In this document: positions 54,550-64,000 of the stretch, piece after piece
Numbering within the stretch: position 1 is the stretch's first letter
How the letters are laid out: each line of letters opens with the position of its first letter
Source: Sympetrum striolatum
Taxonomy: Eukaryota > Arthropoda > Insecta > Odonata > Libellulidae
Assembly: GCA_947579665.1 (NCBI GenBank)
Contig: OX388350.1
Location: 90,043,152-90,107,151 of the forward strand
Direction of reading: 5' to 3'
DNA: 64,000 nt
Notes under the pieces: generated by a model
Told to the model about the DNA's origin: nothing
Databases searched by the model: none
What the model saw: the letters and a program-made list of their open reading frames with translations, nothing else
Position numbers and translations under genes: made by a program

Positions 54550-55260
54550 GGGCGCTCTAACGTGAAAACTATTGGTCGTATCAATACCAAACTTTGTATA
54601 TAGTACTGTGGTGTGTGCTGTCAGAGTTGATTAGTTTTTGGAGTAAATCGGTTAACCGGAAGTCGAGCTTCATTCATCAAAGCTCATTTCCGGTTTTCAA
54701 AATATCTCCATAAATATGATATAAACGTGTATTGTATTACTTAAAAAAGTTTTAGATAATTTAATTTACTATAAATTTTGTATTTAACATATTTTTGTAT
54801 CACTGGTTAATTAGGAGTTATTCGTGAAATACCGATAAACCGGAAGTAGCTATTATGTACTTTGTGGGCGCTCTAACATGAAAACCATACATTGTATCAA
54901 CACCTAATTTCATATATAGTACTTTGGTTAGTTTCTTTAGAGTTGACTAGTTTTTGGAGTAAATCGATTCACCGGAAGTCGAGCTTCATTCTTCAAAGCT
55001 CATTTCCGGTTTTCAAAATATCTCTATAAATATGATATTTAGGTATATACTATTATTTATAAAAGTTTTAGAAAATGTAATTCACTATAACTTTTGGTGG
55101 AAACATATTTTTTTATCACTGATTGTGTAGGAGTTATTCATGAAATACTGATAAACCGGAAGTTGCTGATTATGTACTTTGTGGGCGCTCTGGGCTCTAT
55201 GGGCGAAAGGCAAATTTCATCGTTTTTCATCGATCATGTCCCGTCAAAGATAATAATATA
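54550..55260 (+). repeat. 316-bp tandem repeat, two units and a partial third
   Basis: GGGCGCTCTAACGTGAAAAC at 54550 recurs at 54866 (GGGCGCTCTAACATGAAAAC) and starts again at 55183. Each unit has AGTTTTTGGAGTAAATCG, then CCGGAAGTCGAGCTTCATTC and CTCATTTCCGGTTTTCAAAA, then GGAGTTATTC and ATAAACCGGAAGT. Units are 316 and 317 bp and similar enough to align by eye. The third unit is cut by a B-box element at 55261. Confidence 0.88.
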
Positions 55261-56373
55261 CGAGTAAAATGTTGCTATCATACTGCAAGCAGATTGACAA
55301 CACTAATTTCATGTCGGCATCATATCGGGGCGGTCCTCCGACGAAAAAAATAGGATTGAAAATATTCTTGAAATTCGCAGCAATTTAATCGTCTGGCGTC
55401 GAACCCGGGTCTTCCTGGTGAACTTACTTTGCAGCACAACAGAAGATAACCATCTCTAACTATGTGTGAAAATTCAAGCAAAAATATTGGCTGCAACTGC
55501 CTCAAACGACGTTCTACTTTTCACGAATTTAAAAGGCTCTCTGGATTCGAAACAAGGACGATCTTGGAAATCTAAAACATGTTTTTGAAATGTATGTATG
55601 GTGTCTATCTATACGCGGAATTTCAAGTTTCTATATTATCGGGAAAGGGTTCAAAATAATTCTTAAAAATCGGATCAACTAGATTGTAGAGACACCTGGT
55701 GTCGAACCCAGGATACATTGGTCGTTGTGATTGCACAGTTTAATTTGTATGGACTTCATCTTATTATATACAAAGTTTGAAGTCGATATCATGCCGGAAA
55801 GTACCAAAAATTTGTTTCCTTTATCTCCGTAAGAAATGCGTTGAGGAATGTAAATGGCCCTGTGGGATCGAACCAAGGACCATCAGCGAACATGCAAAAT
55901 TTGATTATTAAATATATTCATAATATCTATCCACGTACCGAGTTTCAAGTATCCATGTTATCGGGAAAGGATCCAAAAAAAATCTTAAAAATCGCCACAA
56001 TGCATTTTAAACGGCCGATTTTTGCCCCGACCTAGCATCGAACCATGGACCATATTCGGCGATGTCTTTCTGATTTACGTTGGAGTTGCACGGCTTCTAG
56101 CGATCCCTCAAATTTCAAAACTCTACTTTTCCAATAAGTGCCTCAAAATAATTTTCGGAAATCCCCACCATGTATCCTTATGGAGAAAATCGCGACTTTG
56201 GGGCCTTCTGGAATCGAACCCATGACACCGAGGTTCAAAGTCGGCTTTTTCCTGGAGGTTACACGTTATGGCCAATAAGTCGTAAAAAGTTCAAGTCAAT
56301 GACGCAAGTGGTTAAGCCTGTGAATTTGTATCCTATCTGGGAATCTATATATATGAATGAATCCGGAGAAGCA
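55261..56373 (-). mobile_element. Six-B-box element, type A, copy A2 (complete)
   Basis: Reverse orientation, from CGAGTAAAATGTTGC (55261) to GGAGAAGCATC (56373). Motifs (TCGAACC on the plus strand) lie at 55399, 55547, 55702, 55868, 56038 and 56214, spaced 148, 155, 166, 170 and 176 bp, the mirror image of copy A1 within 2 bp. The 55547 motif reads TCGAAAC. The element interrupts the third unit of the 316-bp tandem repeat. Frames within it are accidental. Confidence 0.92.
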
Positions 56374-56375
56374 TC

Positions 56376-56999
56376 TATATATAATAGATATATATTAATC
56401 ACTCATCTTCCAAGTTTAGATGGAATTTAGAGTTCGAAATTACTGCGGTAAATAAATATTTACATCTTATATATATGGAGAAAGTCATGTGCTGGCCACA
56501 TCAGATTTTTAATTATCCAATTGAAATTTAGGATTACCTTTACTCTGCTGGTGACTCACTTTGAGCAAACACACGTTTGAATGGGCTTTGCCGCAATATC
56601 TTGAATATTAATTAAGTAATTCCAGGATATTTACTTGCGCCTCATTTGACCGACTCATTGCAGAGGATTCGAATCCCAGAAAGCGATCTTCCCATAGCTA
56701 GCCTCTCTATGTTATTTACAAACAGCAAGAACGATCAGAAATAATTCATAATTGAAACTTGCGATAAGAATAAGTTTGCTGCGCAAAAGTGACTTTTCGA
56801 TTCGAACGATTCCACTTTTCTAAAAGTTGTTTTTCTCTTGATAATACTATCAATTTTTGAATTATCACTGTTCATTTTCTGAATTTTAGTGAACATTTAC
56901 GAAACAAGCAGGAGCATCTGCCGTAAAGCAAATAGATGAAGAAAAAAGATTTAATGAATATCTATTTTAAAAGATCGTATTGCTTTACTAATTTCAGAT
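56376..56999. other. Unassigned DNA
   Basis: AT-rich, with no frame or repeat recognised apart from the ATATATAATAGATATATA tail of the adjacent element. Confidence 0.35.
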
Positions 57000-57651
57000 C
57001 GACTATTTATTTATTCAATTCTCATATACAGCATAACAACGCCAATTTAAAGTGAAATGAAACAAATATATACATAGAAAAATAATAAACAGTAAAAAGT
57101 GACAAAAAATATAGAGGAAAAAAAAACAAGCATAAAAGTTAGATTTTACAATTGTATGGATCTGGTGTGTGGTAAGCTCAGGTTCAAAAATTCCCATTAG
57201 ATAAAGGATCAATAGAAGGAGGAATTGAGTTCATAAGAGAAGGAAGACGAAAGGAAAGGGAGCGCTTGATAAGTGAGAGTCTAGGAGTAGTATAGTGAAG
57301 CAATGATGTCAAACGGGTAGATCTGTTTGGAACACGATAATTGATAAGTGAAGTTAAGGGAGGACAGTCATAAAGGGAGTTCAGCAGTGAGTGTAAGAAG
57401 GATAAATCATGTTTTGATCTAATGACAGAGAGAGATTCCAAGGATAGTGAAGATAAGATAGATTTTTTAGAGGCTTGACGGAAGGAAGGAACTCTGGCTT
57501 TTACAATTCTGAGAAAGAAGTTCTGTCTAATGAGGAAAGATGAGTTGGAATGGACATAGACCAGATGGGTAAGATACAGTAGGAAGGATGAAAAGAGCCA
57601 GAGATATCGGTGAAACGATTTGTCGTGATTTGTGATCAATTTGTTGTCCAC
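57000..57651 (-). pseudogene. LINE 3' end: ORF2 C-terminus and 3' tail
   Basis: The 155-codon minus frame reads SSFLLYLTHLVYVHSNSSFL, FRQASKKSILSSLSLESLSV, then IRSKHDLSFLHSLLNSLYDC and PPLTSLINYRVPNRSTR. The block RxxxDLxFLxxLLNxxxDCPxLLxLINxxVP...R is typical of the last ~150 residues of arthropod Jockey/CR1-group ORF2. A 3' untranslated stretch follows and ends with TTGAATAAATAAATAG at about 57003-57018, a short-repeat tail instead of poly(A). The RT core is missing (5' truncation). Confidence 0.75.
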
Positions 57652-57676
57652 ACTGCATCATCTGCTGTGCGTCATG

Positions 57677-57988
57677 ATAGATACTGAATCGGCAAGTGTG
57701 ATAGCCATTTGTGCAGGTTACTTGTTTTTAATAAATGCACGTAAAAGAAAAAAGCAACGGGTCCTATGGACAAAGCAGTTTTACAAAAATCGAAATATTG
57801 GGCTACTCAGAGAACTTCAGCATGATGTAAACGTATTCCGGAATTTTACACGCATCTCAAAGGAAAATGTTTACGAGTTGTTACGAATAATAGAACCAGT
57901 CATTTCAAAGAAAAACATTAGTTTCCGAGAAGCAATTCCAGCTGAAATGAAGCTATTGACAAAGTTGAGGTTGAGGAGAGGGGTTTGA
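57677..57988 (+). pseudogene. PIF/Harbinger transposase N-terminal fragment
   Basis: The plus frame has a basic start (INARKRKKQRVLWTKQFYKN), then RNIGLLRELQHDVNVFRNFT, RISKENVYELLRIIEPVISK and REAIPAEMKLLTKLRLRRG. This follows the Harbinger/HARBI1 N-terminal pattern (VxxxxxxRxxxGxxxxLLxELxxxDxxxFxNFxRMxxxxFxxLLxxVxPxIxK...R.aIsxxxrLaxTLRfLAtG). It stops at 57986, before the DDE catalytic domain. There is no sequence link to the TTA-flanked element at 13502, but it shows that this superfamily has been present in the genome. Confidence 0.8.
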
Positions 57989-58139
57989 AAAAGATATTCA
58001 TTTATACGAAGTATCGAATAATCTCTGCGAGAGAGCAATTAGGCGATAGAAAGTATTCAACAATCTCTAATTTTTCGAATGCGTTTATCATTCTCTTCAA
58101 AATGGAAAGTGTCGGACGAAAAACTGCTGAAATGTCTGT

Positions 58140-58697
58140 TTACGGATTTCGGGATTTCGCAAAGTGGGAATGAGGTGAAGTATTGATGAATGCATTGAAT
58201 TGTTCTTTCATGTGAACGTTAACATTTAGGGAAGTACGACGGATGTAGAGAGATTTGCAAGTGTCGCAAATTAATTTATAGACACCGGATTTATAAAATG
58301 GTTCTACATTGTCTTTTTGAAGACATAGAAATTTCCTTAAGTTATTTTTATTTCTAAAAACTGGCACAGTATTGAATGTTGTGAAGAGATTGGCAAGTTT
58401 CTACGAAATATTACCTTCTAACGGATGGACAACACGTCGTGGGGAATCCATCTGAGATTGGGATGCAAGAGGAAAAAGTCGATTGTCGATTATGCGTCTT
58501 TCTTTCCGTTGAACCATTATAATAACCATTTGCAACAGGTATTTCTTTAATAGTTTTAAGCTCGCGAAGAAAGTTTATAGCAGATAAAGAAAATATTAAA
58601 TAATCTGTGGATTAGGCAGTGAAAAGCGGCGAGCTTATGAGAGTAGTGCTGATTGGAAGTAAAGGGGATGGGGCTGTTAATATAAGTTGATTTTCTG
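58140..58697 (-). pseudogene. Penelope-like element: RT end and GIY-YIG endonuclease
   Basis: From 58697 downward: INSPIPFTSNQHYSHKLAAF then HCLIHRLFNI, the C-terminal Penelope RT motif, followed by decayed linker. The frame 58367-58140 then reads MPVFRNKNNLRKFLCLQKDN, SGVYKLICDTCKSLYIRRTS and a HMKEQFNAF helix, the GIY-YIG nuclease (GVY...YIRR, with the second motif's usual Gly-Gln replaced by Arg-Arg). The RT part is cut at 58700 by the B-box element B1. Compared with the copy at 37580 the nuclease is better preserved, but the RT core is absent. Confidence 0.85.
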
Positions 58698-58712
58698 TAT
58701 CTATTATATATA

Positions 58713-59861
58713 GATGCTTCTCCGGATTCATTCATATATATAGCTATATAGATAGGATACAAATTCACAGGCTAAACTACAAGCGTCATTGCCTTGAAAT
58801 TTTTATGACGTATTGGCCATAACGTGAAACCCTCAGGAAAAAAGCGACTTTGATCCTCAGTGTCATAGGTTCGATTCCAGAGGGCCCCAGAGTCCCGATT
58901 TTTCCCGTATAAATGCATTGCCGTGATTTTCGGGAATTTTAAAAAAATACTTTCCGGATAGGTAGAGAAATAAAACTCAAGGTGCCTATACTTATGGTCA
59001 TGGACTTTCGAAAACATCAATGACTTTCACAAATAATATCCTGGGTTCGATGCTAGGACGATGCAAAGAACTGCCCTTTAAAATACATGGGAGCTGTTTT
59101 TCATTATTTTTTTTGATGCACTTCTCGAAATAATAGGAAGTTCGTGCTTAGCCGGAATGTGTTAGGTGAGAATTGGTTTAAGAAAAAAAATTTTATAAGA
59201 CCGTAATATTCCTGGGTTCGATGCCAGAGCACATTAACACATCTCTCATAAGGAATATAAGGGAAAAGTAAGACTTCGACTGAGGCAGTTGCAGCAAATA
59301 TTTCTGCTTGAATTTTCGCACATAGTTAAAGATCAATATCTTCTATTATGTTGCATAGGAAGCTTCACCAGAAAGACACGGGTTCGATGCCGGGCGGTAA
59401 ATATGTCTCCCGTTTAAAATACATAGGGTTAGTATTTCATTATTTTTTTGATGCACTTATCGAAATGATAGGAAGTTCGTGCTTGGCTGGAAGATGTATG
59501 GTTAAAACTGGTTTAAGGAAACAGTTTTCAGAAGACCGAACTATTCCTGGGTTCGATGCCAGATCACATTAACATTTCTCTCATAAGAAATATAAGGGAA
59601 AAGTAGGACGTTGTTTGAGGCAGATTCAGATAATATTTCTACTTGAATTTTCACAGATAGTTAGAGATGGTGATCTTCTATTGTGCTGCATAGTAAGTAT
59701 CACCAGGAAGACCCGGGTTCGATGCCGGACGAATAAATTGCAGCGAATAATCAGAATATTTTCAATCCATTTTTTTTTCTTTTGACGGCCTTCCCAATAT
59801 GATGCCGACATGAAATGAGTGTTGTCGATCTGCTTGCAGTATGCAAGCTACATTTTACTCG
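58713..59861 (+). mobile_element. Six-B-box element, type B, copy B1 (complete)
   Basis: From GATGCTTCTCCGGATTCATT (58713) to ATTTTACTCG (59861). Motifs start at 58868, 59044, 59215, 59391, 59550 and 59716, spaced 176, 171, 176, 159 and 166 bp. The first two and last modules match type A, but the middle is a duplicated pair: CCTGGGTTCGATGCCAGA followed by CACATTAACA, and CACGGGTTCGATGCCGGGCG. The 5' flank (CTATTATATATAGA) is the same as for A1. It is inserted at the edge of a Penelope-like relic. Non-coding. Confidence 0.9.
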
Positions 59862-59901
59862 TATATATATAGACGTTTCTCCGGATATACCTATATATAT
59901 A

Positions 59902-61018
59902 CGAGTAAAATGTTGCTTGCATACTGCAAGCAGATCGACAACACTAATTTCATATCGGCATCATATCGGGACGGACATCAAAAGAAAAAAAAAATTCAAA
60001 ATATTCGTAGAATTCGCTGCAATTTAATCGCCTGGCAGCGAACCCCGGTCTTCCTGGTGTACTTACTATGCAGCAAAATAGAAGATTACCATATCAAACT
60101 ATGTGTGAAAATTCAAGCAAAACTATTAGGTGCAACTACCTCAAACGACGTCCTACTATTCACATACACTCCTTATGTGAGAAATTATAATGTGCTCTGG
60201 CATCGAACCCAGGAACAGCATGGTCTTATCTATTTTTTTTCTTAAACAAAGTGTTAATATACATCTTCCATCTAAGCAAGAGCTACCTTACATATCAATA
60301 AATGCATAAAAAAATTATGAAAAGATACCCCATAGTATTATATATGGGGGATATTTTAACCGCCCGGCATCGAACCCGGGTCTTTCAGGCAATATTTTCT
60401 ATGCAGCACAACAGAAAAACACCATCTCTAACCGCGTATGCAAATTCAAGCAAAAATATTGGTTACAACTGCCTCAAATGACGTCCTACTTTTCCTTTAT
60501 ATTCCTTATGAGAGAAACGTTATTGTGCTCTGGCTTCGAACCCAGGAACAGCACGGTCTTATGAAAATTTTTTTCTAAAACTTATTCGTACCATACATCT
60601 TCCAGCCAAGCACGAACATCCTATCATTTCGATAAGTGCATCTAAAAAAATAATGAAAAACGGCTCCCATGTATTTTAAAGGGCAGATCTTTGCATCGTC
60701 CTAGCATCGAACCCAGGATAACTTTTGTAAAAGTCATTGATGTTTTTGAAAGTTCAAGACCATAAATATAGGCACCTAGAGTTTTACTTCTCTACCTATC
60801 CGGAAAGTATTTTTTTTAAATTACCGAAAATCACGGCAATGCATTTAAACGGGAAAAATCGGGACTTTGGGGCCCTCTGGAATCGAACCTATGACACTGA
60901 GGATCAAAGTCTCTTTTTTCCTGGGGGTTTCACGTTATGGCCAATATGTCATAAAAATTTCAGATCAATGACGCTTGTAGTTTAGGCTGTGAATTTGTAT
61001 CCTATCTATCTATATAGG
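59902..61018 (-). mobile_element. Six-B-box element, type B, copy B2 (complete)
   Basis: Reverse orientation. Motifs at 60038 (GCGAACC, one change), 60203, 60370, 60536, 60707 and 60883, spaced 165, 167, 166, 171 and 176 bp. It faces B1 tail to tail. The ~40-bp junction contains GACGTTTCTCCGGATATA (59871), a reversed copy of the 5' terminal motif, which suggests a terminal inverted repeat at the 3' end of B2. Confidence 0.9.
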
Positions 61019-61022
61019 TATA

Positions 61023-62118
61023 CGAGTAAAATGTTGTTTGCATACTGCAAGCAGATCGACAACACTATTTTCATGTCGGCATCATATCGGGACGGCCATC
61101 AAAAGAAAAAAATGGATTGAAATTTTTCTTAAAATTCGCTGAAACTACATCGTCTGGCATCGAACCCGGGTCTTTACCGTTGAACTTACTATGCAGCACA
61201 ATAGAACATCGCCATCTCTAACTATGTGTGAAAATTCAAGCAGAAATATGCGCTACAACTGCCTCAAAAGACGTTCTAATTTTCATTAATTTAAATGGCT
61301 CTCTGGATTCGAACCAAGGACGATTTTGGAAATCTAAAAATTGTTTCTGAATGTTATTTATGATCTCTATCTACATGCCGAATTTCAAGTTTCTATATTG
61401 TTGGGAAAGGGTTCAAAATAATTATTGAAAATCGGATCAGTTGCTGATTGTAGAGACGCCTGGTGTCGAACCCAGGACACATTGATGGGTGGGAATACAC
61501 AGTTTGATTTGTATACACATAATCTTTCTAAGTGCAAAGTTTGAAGTCTTTATCGTGCCGGGAAGTACCTATTATTTGTTTCCGTTATCTCCGTTAGAAA
61601 TGCATTGAGGAATTTAAATGGCCCTCTGGGATCGAACCAAGGACCATCAGCGAATATGTAAAATTCGATTATGATATATTTTTATGGTATCTAACCTCAT
61701 ACCGAATTTCAAGTTTCCATGCATTCGGAAAGGGGTTCAAAAAAAATCTTAAAAATCGCCACAATGCATTTTAAACGGCCGATTTTTGACCCGACCTAGC
61801 ATCGAACCAAGGATAATATTCGTAGATATATTTATGGTCTCCTTTAGATATGCACGGCATCTAGCGATCCCTTGAATTTCAAATCTCTCCTTTTACGGGA
61901 AGTGCCTCAAAAAAATTTTCGAAAATCCCCGCCATGTAATCTTATGGGAAAAATCGCGACTTTGGGGCCTTCTGGAATCGAACCCATGGCACCGAGGTTC
62001 AATGTCGGCTTTTTCCTGGAGGTTACACGTTATGGCCAATATGTCGTAAAAATTTCAAGTCGGTGGCACTTGTGGAACATGCTTAGACTTTTGATCCCCA
62101 GTGTATATCTATTATATA
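61023..62118 (-). mobile_element. Six-B-box element, type A, copy A3 (complete)
   Basis: Motifs at 61160, 61309, 61466, 61632, 61802 and 61978, spaced 149, 157, 166, 170 and 176 bp, within 2 bp of A1 and A2. It starts with ACGAGTAAAATG directly against the 5' end of B2 (CCTATCTATCTATATAGGT). Its 5' region differs slightly from A1 (CACTTGTGGAACATGC and CTTTTGATCCCC) and is shared with B3. Confidence 0.92.
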
Positions 62119-62150
62119 TAGACGCTTCTCCGGATATACTTATATATATA

Positions 62151-63260
62151 CGAGTAAAATGTAGCTTGCATACTGCAAGCACATCGATAACAAAAGTTTT
62201 TTGTCGGCATCACATAGAGTGAGTCCTCAAAAGAAAAAAAAATGGTTAGAAAATATTCTTAATTTCCGCTGCAATTTATTCGTCTGGCATCGAACCCAGG
62301 TCTTCCCGGTCATACTCACTATGCAGAACCATAGAAGATCACCATCTGTAACTATGTGTGAAAATTCAAGTTGAAATATTAACTGCAACTGCCTCAAACG
62401 ACGTCCTACGTTTCCCTTATACTCCTTATGATAGAAATGCTAATGTGCTCTGGCATCGAACCCAGGAATAGTACGGTGTTATCTGATTTTTTTTCTAAAA
62501 CCAATTCTTTTCAAACATCTTCCAGCCGAGTACGAACTTCCTATCATTTCGATAAGTGCATCAAAAAAATAATGAAATACTAAACCAATGTATTTTATAC
62601 GGGAGACATATTTGCCACCCGGCGTCGAACCCGGATCTTTCTGGTAATACTTCCTATGCAAAATAATAGAAGATCACTATCTCTAACAATGTGTAAAAGT
62701 TCGAGCAGAAATATTGGCTGCAACTGCCTCAAACGACGACTTACTTTTCCCTTATATTCCTTATGAGAGAAAAGTTAATGTGCTCTGGCATCGAACCCAG
62801 GAATAGTACAGGCTTAAGAAATTTTTTTTCTTAAACCATTTCTCAATATATATCTTCTAGCAGAGCGAAAAGTTCCTTACATTCCGGTAAGTGCATCAAA
62901 AAAATTAATGAAAAACTATCCCCATGCATTTTAAATGCGGGATTTTTGAATCGTCCTAGCGTCGAACCCAGGACGTTCTCATCAGTAATCATTAATGTTT
63001 ATAATAGTTCTTGACCATATCTCTAAGGTCCTTGAATTTCGAATCTCTACCTGTCCGGGAAGTATTATTTAAAAAATTTCGAAAATCGCCACCATGTATC
63101 CTTATGGAGAAAATCGGGACTTTGGGGCCTTCTGGAATCGAACCCATGACACCGAGGTTCAATGTCGCCTTTTTCCTGGAGGTTACACGTTATGGCCAAT
63201 TCGTCGTAAAAATTTCAAGTCTTTGGCACTTGTGGAACATGGTAAAACTTTTGATCCCCT
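62151..63260 (-). mobile_element. Six-B-box element, type B, copy B3 (complete)
   Basis: Motifs at 62290, 62456, 62625, 62791, 62962 and 63138, spaced 166, 169, 166, 171 and 176 bp. All six fit the TCGAACC core. The 3' hairpin CTTGCATACTGCAAG is at 62165. GACGCTTCTCCGGATATA (62121) lies just outside the 3' end, again in inverted order relative to the 5' terminus. Confidence 0.92.
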
Positions 63261-63281
63261 ATATATATATATATATATATA
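63261..63281. repeat. (TA)n run between two elements
   Basis: About 20 bp of alternating TA separate the 5' ends of B3 and A4, which are arranged head to head. A similar run ends copy A1 (23421-23445). Confidence 0.9.
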
Positions 63282-64000
63282 GATGCTTCTCCGGATTCAT
63301 TCATATATATAGATAGGTATATAGATAGGTATATAGATAGGTATATAGATAGATAGGATACAAATTCACAGCCTAAACCACAAGCGTGATTGAGTTCAAA
63401 TTTTTACTGCGTATTGGCCATAACAATTAACCGCCAGAAAAATTGTGATTTTGATCCTCAGTGTCACGGGTTCGATTCCAGAGGTCCCCAAAGTCCCGAT
63501 TTTTCCCATTTAAATGCATTGCGTTGATTTTCGGGAATTTTTAATAAATACTTGCCGGATAGGTAGGGACTTAAAACTCAAGGAGCCGATATATATGGTC
63601 ATGATCTACCGAAAACATAAATGAGTTTTACGGAAAATATCCTGGGTTCGATGCTAGGTCAAGGCAAAAATCTGCCGTTTAAAATACATTGTGGCGATTT
63701 TTAAGATTTTTTTAGGACCCCTTTCTGATGATATGGAAACTTGAAATTAGGCATGAAGTTGTATATCATAAATATATTTCATAATCAAATTTTACATATT
63801 CGCTGATTGGTCCTTGGTTCGATCCCAGAGGGCTATTTGCACTCCACAATGCATTTCTTATGGGGATAACGGAAACACATTTTAGGTACTTCCCGGTATG
63901 ATATCGACTTTAAACTTTGTATGAAACAAGATGAAGTCCTAATAAATCATACTGTGCATTCACAGCTACCAATATGTCCTGGGTTCGACACCAGGCGTCT
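63282..64000 (+). mobile_element. Six-B-box element, type A, copy A4 (cut by window end)
   Basis: It begins GATGCTTCTCCGGATTCATT (63282) followed by an expanded ATAG microsatellite (63307-63358). Motifs at 63469, 63645, 63816 and 63982, spaced 176, 171 and 166 bp as in type A. The fourth motif is intact here (CCTGGGTTCGACACCAGG), unlike in A1. Two more modules are expected beyond 64000. Confidence 0.9.

Noticed and set aside
54357..54590. Protein with a His/Thr repeat on the minus strand
   Set aside because: It is the translation of a TG microsatellite.
58868..63150. CRISPR-like array because of regular short repeats
   Set aside because: The conserved motif is only about 11-18 bp, the spacing is 148-176 bp, and the sequences between are themselves related modules. 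The context is eukaryotic.

Overview
This is a eukaryotic, AT-rich, gene-poor and very repeat-rich window. It has no bacterial operons and no long intact reading frame. The mix of relics (pogo/Tigger-like, Harbinger-like and mariner-type DNA transposons, Ty1/copia, RTE/BovB-like and Jockey/CR1-like LINEs, Penelope-like elements, tRNA-derived SINEs) fits an invertebrate with a large genome, most likely an arthropod. The species cannot be named from the sequence.
Layout. 0-6.6 kb: a foldback MITE, a diverged ~220-bp tandem array carrying a pogo-type MITE, then minus-strand relics of a pogo/CENP-B-type transposase and a copia polyprotein meeting at a perfect hairpin. 6.6-12.4 kb: nothing recognisable. 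12.4-16.0 kb: dispersed repeats and a TA-flanked DNA transposon with a TTA-flanked element nested inside it. 16-20 kb: two perfect palindromes and a LINE fragment. 20.8-24.1 kb: a 1.06-kb direct duplication whose second copy is split by an insertion. 24.5-31.4 kb: repeat fragments, a transposon-protein tail, a CpG-rich promoter-like stretch with a possible small coding exon, and a LINE reverse-transcriptase relic. 31-46 kb: SINEs, RTE-like, Penelope-like and LINE relics. 46-53.5 kb: mostly unrecognised. Near 53.5 kb: a good candidate spliced coding exon. 54-64 kb: an inverted SINE, a 316-bp tandem repeat, more LINE, Harbinger and Penelope relics, and a dense cluster of one unusual element family.
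The most notable content is that family. It is a non-coding element of about 1.1 kb with six motifs resembling the tRNA internal promoter B box (GGTTCGANNCC), all in one orientation and one per 148-176-bp module. Seven full or near-full copies (six with all six motifs, one cut by the window end) and several fragments occur on both strands. One subtype (A) keeps the spacing series 176, 170, 166, 157, 148 almost to the base. A second (B) keeps about 176, 171, then 159-176 and uses different inner modules. One copy sits inside the second unit of the 1.06-kb duplication, which supplies an uninterrupted comparison copy. I know of no described family with this architecture, but no database could be searched.
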